Below, one piece after another: positions 7,500 through 14,401 of a DNA stretch of 17,107 nucleotides. Position 1 is the first letter of the stretch. Each line of letters opens with the position of its first letter. A program made the position numbers and the translations under genes. Source of the DNA: Kiritimatiellia bacterium (GTDB taxonomy: Bacteria > Verrucomicrobiota > Kiritimatiellia > RFP12 > UBA1067); assembly GCA_904502135.1 (NCBI GenBank), contig CAJGDE010000037.1, positions 1 to 17,107 on the forward strand, in the 5' to 3' direction. The notes under the pieces are model-generated. The model saw nothing but the letters and a program-made list of their open reading frames with translations, searched no databases and was not told the origin of the DNA.

Positions 7500-7611
7500 T
7501 CTTAAATCTGAGAGTCTGGGCGCTGTCGGTTTTCAACGTGTGATACACAATCAGCGCAAGAACAAGCGCCAAGATTTTAAGCCACAAATCTTCTATCTTA
7601 GGCAACTTCAT
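7471..7611 (-). CDS. Mini CdaR/YbbR-like single-pass membrane peptide (46 aa)
   Basis: This short gene begins with an ATG whose ATGA overlaps the dacA stop by 4 bases and ends with TGA at 7471, overlapping ftsK by 29 bases. An AAAGG lies about 10 bases upstream. It encodes 46 residues: a short start MKLPKIE, one hydrophobic helix DLWLKILALVLALIVYHTL at 8-26, and a polar tail. The pattern W-x-LKI-x-AL-x2-AL-x2-Y matches the N-terminal membrane segment of CdaR/YbbR, the partner encoded directly after CdaA in Firmicutes. The YbbR domains that normally follow are absent, and ftsK begins instead. It may be a minimal membrane partner of the cyclase or a decayed remnant. The translational coupling on both sides and the intact helix favour a real product. 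This is judged from motif memory, without a search. Confidence 0.65.
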   Translation of the reverse strand: MKLPKIEDLWLKILALVLALIVYHTLKTDSAQTLRFKNDGQTIQHR

Positions 7612-8462
7612 CTGCGAAGACCTTTCATAAGACGGCTATTCATCAACACGGAATAAAGTTTTGTGAAAATTTTCGACTTTCTGTGATCTTCACTCATCGC
7701 TTTTGAAATCCAACGAGGAAGCGACTGTGGAATCTGATCGTTGAAGTACCGCAAAAGACGGCCGTTATGAGCGATGGAAATCGCGCCCGTCTCTTCAGAA
7801 ACGACCACAATAAGCGCATCGGTCTCCTCCGAAAGCCCTACCGCCGCACGATGGCGCATTCCGATGGAAATGAGATTCGGATTGTTTGAAACGGGAAATA
7901 CACAGTGAGCCGACGAAATGCGCCCTGCACGCATCGTCATACCGCCGTCATGAAGAGGCAGGGGCGGCGTAAAAACGCTTTGAACAAGCTCTTGCGAAAA
8001 ATCGGCGTTAAGTTGAACACCTGTGGACTCATAGCTCCTAAGGGAAATTCCACGTTCAAAAGCTATAAGCGCCCCGATGCGTTTTTCTGAAAGAGTCATC
8101 AACGTCTCAACCACATACTGAGCCGTCGCCACGCCATCTTGCGTGTGCTTGCGTCTTTCAAGAAAACCGAACGCGCCAACCTGCGCAAGAATTCTGCGTA
8201 TTTCGGGCTGGAAGATAACGACCGTTGAAATCGCCAAATAAACTAGCAAAGCCTGAATGATGCGCGAAAGAACTTCAAAATGGAAAAGATACGAAAACGT
8301 AATCATCGCCGCCGCAAGAACCCCGACCCCCATAAGAGCTTGACCGAAACGAGAACCTTTGGCGGCTTTCAAGATAGCGTAAATGACAAAATAGAGAATC
8401 GCTATCTCGACTATCGCCGAGACATTGATTGATCTGATAATGTTCATCGCAGCATCAATCAT
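7608..8462 (-). CDS. dacA: Membrane diadenylate cyclase (c-di-AMP synthase, CdaA/DacA)
   Basis: The 284-residue protein condenses two ATP into cyclic di-AMP, a messenger controlling osmolyte transport and cell-wall balance. Three transmembrane helices occupy about 14-32, 39-60 and 66-85. The DisA_N catalytic domain follows, with GALIAFER at 130-137, LHDGGM at 170-175 and GMRHRAAVGLSEETDA at 201-216. The RHR motif (203-205) and catalytic Asp172 are kept. The usual DGA motif is DGG here, a conservative but uncommon change at the third position. The ATG at 8462 shares its A with the ftsH stop (TAATG), and its own stop overlaps the CdaR-like peptide, so it is translationally coupled on both sides. 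Length is typical for CdaA (273 in B. subtilis). Confidence 0.95.
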   Translation of the reverse strand: MIDAAMNIIRSINVSAIVEIAILYFVIYAILKAAKGSRFGQALMGVGVLAAAMITFSYLFHFEVLSRIIQALLVYLAISTVVIFQPEIRRILAQVGAFGFLERRKHTQDGVATAQYVVETLMTLSEKRIGALIAFERGISLRSYESTGVQLNADFSQELVQSVFTPPLPLHDGGMTMRAGRISSAHCVFPVSNNPNLISIGMRHRAAVGLSEETDALIVVVSEETGAISIAHNGRLLRYFNDQIPQSLPRWISKAMSEDHRKSKIFTKLYSVLMNSRLMKGLRR

Positions 8463-10342
8463 TATTCCGAAACCTCATTTGGCTGTTCGACAGCCGCAGC
8501 GCCCTTTATCAGCTCTTCGACATCACGGCCGTCCATCGTTTCTTTCTCGACAAGTGTCTTGGCCAGAACCTCAAGTTTATCGCGATTTTCTTCAATAAGT
8601 TTTTTAGCCTCGGCGTAAGCCTCGTCGATAAGACGTTTGACCTCCGCGTCGATTTCGCGCGAAGTCGCTTCGCTGAACTGCGGAGAAAGCGGCTCTGAAG
8701 AAAATTGGCTCGGTTCCTGAAACGCCTGAAAACCGAATTTTTCACTCATTCCGTATCTGCAGATCATGTCTCTGGCGATGGATGTGGCCTGAGCTATATC
8801 CTGACAGGCGCCAGTTGATATATCGCCCGTAAAAAGTTCTTCTGCTATCCTTCCGCCGCAGCAGATGCGCATTTCTGCGAGAAAATGTTTCTTTGTGCGA
8901 TTGAGGACATCTTTTTCAGGAAGCGACATCGTGGCACCCAAAGCGCGCCCACGCGGAATTATCGTCACTTTATGCAGCGGATCGGAATCTTTCAGAAGCA
9001 CCTGTAAAAGCGCGTGCCCCGCCTCATGCCAGGCCGTCGTCTCGCGATCGGTCTGCGAATAACCGGAAGATTTGCGCTCACGCCCCCAAAGAACCTTATC
9101 TCTCGCCTCTTCAAGCGTTTGCATATCTACGGCGTCAAGTTTTTTTCTGACGGCCATAAGAGCTGCTTCATTGAGAAGATTGGCTAAGTCCGCGCCTGAA
9201 AAACCAGGAGTACCCCGGGCTACGCGACTTAGATCGGCATCTTCCGCGAACGTTATCTTCTTGCCGTGAAGAGAGAGTATCTCTTCTCTGCCTTTTAGCG
9301 TAGGCAGCTCTACGACAACCTGGCGGTCGAAGCGTCCAGGTCTTAAGAGAGCAGAATCAAGAGTGTCGGGTCTGTTTGTGGCGGCGATAACGATAACACC
9401 TTCATTAGGCTCAAAACCGTCCATTTCAACGAGCATCGTATTAAGAGTCTGCTCATGGGCATGTGAACCGGTAAGCGCACTAGCCCCCGTACGCTTCTGA
9501 CCGATTGAATCGATCTCGTCGATGAATACGATGCAAGGTGAACGTTTTTTCGCCTCAGCAAACATATCGCGCATGCGGCTGGCGCCGACACCGACGAACA
9601 TCTCCTCGAAATCACTTCCGCTGATCGCGAAGAAAGGTACTTTCGCCTCGCCTGCGATAGCCTTGGCCAAAAGCGTTTTGCCCGTACCGGGAGGCCCGAC
9701 AAGAAGAACGCCTTTAGGAATCTTTCCGCCGAGTTTCTGAAAAGCCGAGGGCTCTTTCAAAAACTCGACAATCTCCTGAACCTCTTCTTTGGCCTCGTCG
9801 ATACCTGCGACATCAGCGAACGAAATCGCTTTTTTGTTCTCTTCACTCGTGTTAAGAATTTTAGCGCGAGATTTGCCGAAACCGAACGGACCGCCGTCAC
9901 CGCCCATCTTACGATGAAAAATCCAGTAGAAAAGCGCCAGAAAACCGAAGAAAAACAGCAGCTGCATCACAAACGGTGAAATGGGGCTTTTTTGCTCCTT
10001 GACCACCACTTTGATTTGCGCGGCAAAAAGATCGTTCATAAGACCTTCGTTTTCGCCGGGCACAAGATTGACACGATATTGTTCTTTGACGGGAGAGCCG
10101 TCTTTCTGAAGCTCATCAGTCTCAATCTGACCTGTCAAAAACGTAACGCCGTCATCGCGATCGACGAACCTTACAACAGGCTCGACAATCTTGCCTGCTT
10201 CAATGGCCTTGAAAAATTCAATTTGCGTCAAATCGCGCGTGTTTGGCCTGTTCGGATTCATCTTGTACATAGAGAAGAAAGCGAACGCCACAAGCGCGAT
10301 TATGAGCCACGAACGTACTGCTGGTTTTAATTTTTTCGGCAT
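8462..10342 (-). CDS. ftsH: ATP-dependent zinc metalloprotease FtsH
   Basis: FtsH is a membrane-bound hexameric AAA+ protease that degrades damaged membrane proteins and some regulators. Here it has 626 residues: a transmembrane helix at about 11-26, an extracytoplasmic domain to about 122, and a second helix at about 123-142. The AAA module has Walker A GPPGTGKT at 216-223, pore loop FVG at 249-251, Walker B IVFIDE at 271-276 and the second region of homology around 323-340 (NRPDTLD to RPGRFDR). The peptidase has HEAGH at 439-443 with His439, Glu440 and His443, and Asp515 as third zinc ligand. A coiled-coil tail lies at about 560-612. All catalytic elements are present. The start has no Shine-Dalgarno site, and a strong -10 lies 8 bases before it, suggesting leaderless translation. 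It heads the nine-gene operon. Confidence 0.97.
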   Translation of the reverse strand: MPKKLKPAVRSWLIIALVAFAFFSMYKMNPNRPNTRDLTQIEFFKAIEAGKIVEPVVRFVDRDDGVTFLTGQIETDELQKDGSPVKEQYRVNLVPGENEGLMNDLFAAQIKVVVKEQKSPISPFVMQLLFFFGFLALFYWIFHRKMGGDGGPFGFGKSRAKILNTSEENKKAISFADVAGIDEAKEEVQEIVEFLKEPSAFQKLGGKIPKGVLLVGPPGTGKTLLAKAIAGEAKVPFFAISGSDFEEMFVGVGASRMRDMFAEAKKRSPCIVFIDEIDSIGQKRTGASALTGSHAHEQTLNTMLVEMDGFEPNEGVIVIAATNRPDTLDSALLRPGRFDRQVVVELPTLKGREEILSLHGKKITFAEDADLSRVARGTPGFSGADLANLLNEAALMAVRKKLDAVDMQTLEEARDKVLWGRERKSSGYSQTDRETTAWHEAGHALLQVLLKDSDPLHKVTIIPRGRALGATMSLPEKDVLNRTKKHFLAEMRICCGGRIAEELFTGDISTGACQDIAQATSIARDMICRYGMSEKFGFQAFQEPSQFSSEPLSPQFSEATSREIDAEVKRLIDEAYAEAKKLIEENRDKLEVLAKTLVEKETMDGRDVEELIKGAAAVEQPNEVSE

Positions 10343-10349
10343 ACTTGCT

Positions 10350-10358
10350 ATTATACCA
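10350..10358 (-). promoter_or_regulatory. Extended -10 promoter of the ftsH operon
   Basis: The minus strand reads TGGTATAAT, a perfect -10 with a TGn extension. No convincing -35 exists at 16-18 bases upstream, as expected for extended -10 promoters. The hexamer ends 8 bases before the ftsH ATG at 10342, so the predicted transcription start falls at or within 1-2 bases of the start codon. Confidence 0.6.
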
Positions 10359-10411
10359 AATAAGCTCTTGGATTTGGTCGTCTTTTTACTGTTGGCGAAA
10401 CTTTTTACTCG

Positions 10412-11236
10412 TCACTTCAAAAGTTTTTCGCGGACGTATTCCTGGAGTTTTTTATCGTCGCACTTGAGCTTTGATACAAGATCAGAATATTCTTTTGCCG
10501 AAAGTTTTATAGCAACATTATACGCGCCGGGAATATTGTCGAACTCTGACAGCACGGCTTTCTTCTTCGACTCTTCGAGTCCCATCGCCCTTAAAACGCC
10601 CCAAGCCATCATCACGTTACCCTTATAGGCCATGTGAACGCCGTCGCGGGTAAGTTTATTGCCCTGCGATTTATCGGTCTTGCGGATTTCAGCCAGAGTA
10701 TTCTGCATATCGGCGTTAAGATCGGCTATGCGAAGATTGCGACGCTTGGCCTCATCGCGCAGCCACTCGTTGTACGCGACGAGTTTTTTGTTGTTGTCGT
10801 TATTTGCATCTTCTCCGATCAAAGTGGCGGTAAGAACTATTACTTTTACGCCGTTGGAGGCGCACATGTCGAAAATCTTCGTCACGTTCTCTTTATACTG
10901 CTCGAGTTTAACGCCGGTTCGCCCATGCCACACATCGTTAACTCCGCACGAAAACGTCATCCATTGCGGTTTCTTGGACAAAACATCCTTTTCAAGCCGC
11001 GCGAGCATGCTGTTTGACTTGTTTCCCGATATACCGGCAGGAAGTTTGTTGGCTTTAACGCCAGCGATTTCAAGCCCCTTCATGACAAGATTAACATAGC
11101 CCACATCGGATTGGTTGCCCTGCTGGGTGATCGAGTCGCCCATGAACGCGACCGTATCGCCGTTTTTTATACAGATGTCGGCCGAAAGCGACAAAGATAC
11201 GAATAGAGCAGATAAGGATATAAGTGTTTTTTTCAT
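10412..11236 (-). CDS. Secreted SGNH/GDSL hydrolase (carbohydrate esterase-like)
   Basis: The 274-residue protein starts at the ATG at 11236, with AAAAGG 7-8 bases upstream and a signal peptide directly after (MKKTLISLSALFVSLSLSA, 1-19). An in-frame ATG at 11290 would put 18 charged residues before the signal peptide and lies upstream of the promoter, so it was not used. All four SGNH blocks are present: FMGDSITQQG with nucleophile Ser35, AGISGN with Gly/Asn at about 69-72, GVNDVW at 98-103 and DGVHM at 198-202 with Asp198 and His201. Such enzymes deacetylate or de-esterify glycans, or act as acylhydrolases. A secreted form beside glycosidases suggests polysaccharide deacetylation, but the substrate is not shown. 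A C-terminal extension of about 50 residues is Lys-rich. Confidence 0.88.
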   Translation of the reverse strand: MKKTLISLSALFVSLSLSADICIKNGDTVAFMGDSITQQGNQSDVGYVNLVMKGLEIAGVKANKLPAGISGNKSNSMLARLEKDVLSKKPQWMTFSCGVNDVWHGRTGVKLEQYKENVTKIFDMCASNGVKVIVLTATLIGEDANNDNNKKLVAYNEWLRDEAKRRNLRIADLNADMQNTLAEIRKTDKSQGNKLTRDGVHMAYKGNVMMAWGVLRAMGLEESKKKAVLSEFDNIPGAYNVAIKLSAKEYSDLVSKLKCDDKKLQEYVREKLLK

Positions 11237-11272
11237 TTTTTTACCTTTTTTGTTATCGAGATTTATTTTGTT

Positions 11273-11281
11273 ATTATAGCA
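11273..11281 (-). promoter_or_regulatory. Extended -10 promoter of the SGNH hydrolase gene
   Basis: The minus strand reads TGCTATAAT, a perfect TATAAT with a TGn extension. The region expected for -35 (about 11296-11301) is only weakly similar to consensus. The predicted start is near 11266, giving a leader of about 30 bases that contains the AAAAGG ribosome site. The promoter lies just beyond the comF stop codon at 11287. Confidence 0.6.
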
Positions 11282-11286
11282 TAAAA

Positions 11287-12009
11287 TCATCTGTCTTTAA
11301 CCGACCTTAGAAGACTCAACGCCCAGACTCTCTCTACGCCGGCTCGCTTGAGAGCTTTTGCGCACTGCGAGAGCGTAGCGCCTGTTGTCATCACATCGTC
11401 GACAAGAAGGATGGTCGCGCCCGTCAACCGACCGGCGAGCGCAGTCGCCTTAAAGGCGTCTTCGACATTTTCCCGGCGTTCTTCTTCGCTCAGTCCCGCC
11501 TGTCTTCGCCTTAAGCCCGTAAATTTGACGACATAATCGGCTTTAGGCACGCATAGACGACGGGCGAGTTCTTTCGCCAGTATGTCGCATTGGTTGTAGC
11601 CGCGCAAAATGCGATGCGTTAAGCGCGCCGGCATCGCCACAATCGCATCTATCTCGCTTACCTTAAAACGCGAGCGCGCCGCCGCTTCGAGCCAATCGAC
11701 AAAATCATCCTTGAGCCACAAATGACGCCGATACTTGAAATCCTGCATCATTTTCCTCGCCTCGGACTCAAACCTTAAAGCCGAGCCGGCCCTATCGAAC
11801 AGAGGCTTATGTTTCTTGCAATCCTCACAAAGAAATTCGCCTACAAATTTCGGCACGTCTCTTCCGCACCTTCGGCAACAGCCCTGCTGCGGAACAAACG
11901 GCAGTCGCATCAGACAATCTGAACATATATGCCGCCGAGGGCGATCCACTTTTTTAGAGCAGATTTCGCACTCGCGCGGCCATAGGATATCTAAAAGGCG
12001 CGATATCAT
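11287..12009 (-). CDS. comF: ComF family phosphoribosyltransferase-like protein
   Basis: The 240-residue protein has the standard ComF layout. An N-terminal double zinc-ribbon is marked by Cys14, Cys17, Cys29 and Cys32 and a second set Cys45, Cys48, Cys61 and Cys64. A phosphoribosyltransferase fold follows, with the PRPP-binding signature ILLVDDVMTTGAT at 200-212. ComF proteins are needed for DNA uptake in naturally competent bacteria and are thought to act with helicase ComFA and DprA on incoming single-stranded DNA. They are also kept in bacteria with no known competence, so the name alone does not prove transformation. It starts 11 bases after the nucleotidyltransferase stop with AAGG about 4-5 bases before the ATG. 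The PRPP motif is intact; the transferred base or partner is unknown. Confidence 0.9.
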   Translation of the reverse strand: MISRLLDILWPRECEICSKKVDRPRRHICSDCLMRLPFVPQQGCCRRCGRDVPKFVGEFLCEDCKKHKPLFDRAGSALRFESEARKMMQDFKYRRHLWLKDDFVDWLEAAARSRFKVSEIDAIVAMPARLTHRILRGYNQCDILAKELARRLCVPKADYVVKFTGLRRRQAGLSEEERRENVEDAFKATALAGRLTGATILLVDDVMTTGATLSQCAKALKRAGVERVWALSLLRSVKDR

Positions 12010-12020
12010 AGCGCCTTATT

Positions 12021-12923
12021 TCATGCTTTCAGAAGATTATCCGGGTATTCTCCAGACTCGACCAGCTTTGCAATTTCAGATACGACATACGGCTTATCTT
12101 CGCGATATGTAACTCCGAACCATCTTGAATCGGTCGGCAGAACGCGACAGGTGGCCTTACCCTCTTTCACGAGTTCGTCGACTACGAAAGGTATATACCA
12201 TTCGCTCTTCTCTTTTGAGGCGTTCTCGGAAAGCCACAGAGGAAAGCGTCTTTCAAGTTCATCGAAGAGTTCCGGAGTAAAGCCCCAGAGATTCATCGAC
12301 ACCCGAGCGTCGAGAGGAACTTTCACAGGCGCTGACGGATCTTCGAGATTCTGCGCTTCATCGCCCGCACGGACAAGTTTCGTCATTTCCGTAACGCCCT
12401 CCAATGAGCCGTCCTCAGCAACAGCGCAGATGCCGCGCGCGACGGAGCCGTTCTCCGAAAGAGTAAGCTCAAGCTTGTAGCCGACCATCGCAAGCTCCAT
12501 AGGTTTAGCCGCCGAGAGAAATGCTCCAAGTTTCGCAAACGCATCGCGTCCGTAGAAATCGTCCGCGTTGATAACGGCAAAAGGCTCTTTTACGACATTG
12601 CGCGCGGCACGCGTCGCGTGAGCGGTTCCCCACGGTTTCACGCGGCCTTCTGGCACTTTGTAAGGCTCGGGAAGATCGTTGATATCCTGATAGCAGTACT
12701 CTACAGGCACAAAACCTTCGTACTTGCTGCCGACTTTCTCTTTGAATTCCGCTTCAAAATCACGGCGGATAACAAAGACAATTTTACCAAAACCGGCGCG
12801 CACGGCATCAAACACCGAATAGTCAAGTATTGCCTCACCTGAAGGTCCTACGGGATCTACCTGTTTAAGTCCACCGTAACGCGAGCCCATGCCTGCCGCC
12901 AGAACAACTAATGTAGGTTTCAT
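12021..12923 (-). CDS. Sugar nucleotidyltransferase-like protein (NTP_transferase fold)
   Basis: The 300-residue protein starts with LVVLAAGMGSRYGGLKQ (5-21), the NTP-binding loop of nucleotidyltransferases that join NTPs to sugar phosphates. PWGTAHA at 97-103 matches the base/sugar contact loop, and INADDFYG at 118-125 supplies the metal-binding aspartate of the active site. The whole length is accounted for by a single GT-A-like fold with no beta-helix acyltransferase domain. It therefore resembles short glucose-1-phosphate-type transferases rather than GlmU. The exact NTP and sugar cannot be read from the sequence. AAGGA lies 6 bases before the ATG. It starts 17 bases after the RNase gene's stop and ends 11 bases before comF, so it is the middle gene of a three-gene unit. 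Confidence 0.82.
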   Translation of the reverse strand: MKPTLVVLAAGMGSRYGGLKQVDPVGPSGEAILDYSVFDAVRAGFGKIVFVIRRDFEAEFKEKVGSKYEGFVPVEYCYQDINDLPEPYKVPEGRVKPWGTAHATRAARNVVKEPFAVINADDFYGRDAFAKLGAFLSAAKPMELAMVGYKLELTLSENGSVARGICAVAEDGSLEGVTEMTKLVRAGDEAQNLEDPSAPVKVPLDARVSMNLWGFTPELFDELERRFPLWLSENASKEKSEWYIPFVVDELVKEGKATCRVLPTDSRWFGVTYREDKPYVVSEIAKLVESGEYPDNLLKA

Positions 12924-12940
12924 TTTTATTCCTTATTTGT

Positions 12941-14341
12941 TTAGTCAAATTTATATGTTTCACCGGGTTTAGGCGCAACGGCCGTGGCGATGCCGCGCTC
13001 CTTCATAAGTTCCACCATCGCCGCGACTTTCTCATCTTCGCCGTGAACCGCAAAAGCGTATCTTACATTGTCTTTTACTTCATCAAGCCAATTCGAAAGT
13101 CCTTGACGATCGGCGTGCGCCGAAAGCGTGTTTATGACCTCGACATGCGCTTTAAGCTCAAGCTCCTCGCCAAGTATTCTTAACGGAGAAACCTTCTCTA
13201 CGACGCGTCTGCCGAGAGTGTTCTCCGCCTGATAACCGACGATCAGAACGACGTTGTCCGGATTCTGGACGCAGTTTTTGAGGTGATGGACTACGCGCCC
13301 GCCTTCACACATGCCGCTGGCCGCAATTATAATCATCGGCCCCGACGCTTCATTGAGCGCCATCGACTCCTCAGGCGTGCCGATAAACGTCATGCCGGGG
13401 AACATCAACGGGTCCTGCCCTTGGGCGAGCATTTTCTTGGCCTCGGCGTTGTAGACTTCACGATGCGAGGCATAAATGCCTGTCGCCTTGCGAGAAAGAG
13501 GCGAATCCACATAAACCTTAACTTCACGCGGAACCTTCCCCTTGGCGGCCAAACGATTGAGATAATATATGATCTGCTGCGTGCGCCCTACGGAAAACGC
13601 CGGAATAAGAAGTTTTGAATTTCGTCTGTCTATGTATTTAAGAAGTTTTTCAAGTCTCAGCTCGACATCGTCGGCCGTAGGATGATATCTGTCGGCGTAA
13701 GTTGACTCAAGCAAAAGAATATCAGCCCCAGAGGGATACTCATGATGACGCAAAATCGGCTGGTTCGGTTGCCCAAGATCGCCCGAAAAAAGAAGTCTGT
13801 GGTTTTTCGCGTGATCCTGTTTTATGTCAAGCTGAATAAGGGCCGAACCTAAAATATGACCGGCGTTGAAGAACTCAAGCGTAATTCCGCGGCTTATCTC
13901 ATAGGGCTCATGCAAATGCAGCGGGGTAAAAAGCTGCATCGTCACATCAACGTCTTTTTCGTCATAAAGGGGCTCAAAGAGAACCTTCCCGTCGCGACGC
14001 CGTTTTTTGTTTACGTACTCAAGGTCCCGTTTTTGGAGAAAACACGAATCCCTGAGCATCACGTCGCAAAGTTCGCACGTAGCCTTACGGGCAAAAATCC
14101 TCCCGCGAAAGCCTTGCCTGACTAACTGGGGTAAGTTGCCGGAGTGATCGATATGCGCATGCGAAAGAATTACATAATCTATGCTCTTCGCGTCGATCGG
14201 AAGATTCCTGTTCTTCTCGAAAGCCTCTTTTCTGCGACCTTGATAAAGACCGCAATCAAGCAATATGCGCTTGCCGTTGGCTTCAACAAGATGCATCGAC
14301 CCCGTAGTGGTATGCGCCGCACCGAGAAAGGTTATTTTCAT
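12941..14341 (-). CDS. Metallo-beta-lactamase / beta-CASP ribonuclease (CPSF73-like)
   Basis: The 466-residue protein has the length and motif order of bacterial and archaeal single-unit beta-CASP RNases (the CPSF-73/Ysh1 type), not of the longer RNase J. Metal ligands are seen in SHAHIDHSG (60-68: His61, His63, Asp65, His66), AGHILGSA (His162), FSGDLG (Asp188) and VHGE (His433). The beta-CASP domain (about 205-400) has motif A in LLLESTY (Glu212), PAFSVGRTQ at 247-255, ASGMCEGGRVVHH at 341-353 and motif C SAHAD (His409). Such enzymes cut RNA and some have 5'-3' exonuclease activity. The ATG follows a strong AAAGGAGG with a 6-7-base spacer. A 60-base gap separates it from nrdD, with no good promoter or terminator in it, so read-through from nrdD is likely. 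Confidence 0.9.
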   Translation of the reverse strand: MKITFLGAAHTTTGSMHLVEANGKRILLDCGLYQGRRKEAFEKNRNLPIDAKSIDYVILSHAHIDHSGNLPQLVRQGFRGRIFARKATCELCDVMLRDSCFLQKRDLEYVNKKRRRDGKVLFEPLYDEKDVDVTMQLFTPLHLHEPYEISRGITLEFFNAGHILGSALIQLDIKQDHAKNHRLLFSGDLGQPNQPILRHHEYPSGADILLLESTYADRYHPTADDVELRLEKLLKYIDRRNSKLLIPAFSVGRTQQIIYYLNRLAAKGKVPREVKVYVDSPLSRKATGIYASHREVYNAEAKKMLAQGQDPLMFPGMTFIGTPEESMALNEASGPMIIIAASGMCEGGRVVHHLKNCVQNPDNVVLIVGYQAENTLGRRVVEKVSPLRILGEELELKAHVEVINTLSAHADRQGLSNWLDEVKDNVRYAFAVHGEDEKVAAMVELMKERGIATAVAPKPGETYKFD

Positions 14342-14401
14342 TTTACCCTCCTTTCGACACCGATAAAGCTATAAGCCCATTTAAACCGCAAGAGAAAAAC
14401 C

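Noticed and set aside
10356..10377. Hairpin CCAAAT/ATTTGG just upstream of the ftsH promoter, as a terminator
   Set aside because: The stem is only 6 bp with mismatched interior and is followed by the TATAAT box rather than a T tract.
14342..14401. Separate promoter for the beta-CASP RNase gene
   Set aside because: A TTGCGG is present but no acceptable -10 lies 16-18 bases downstream; read-through from nrdD explains expression better.
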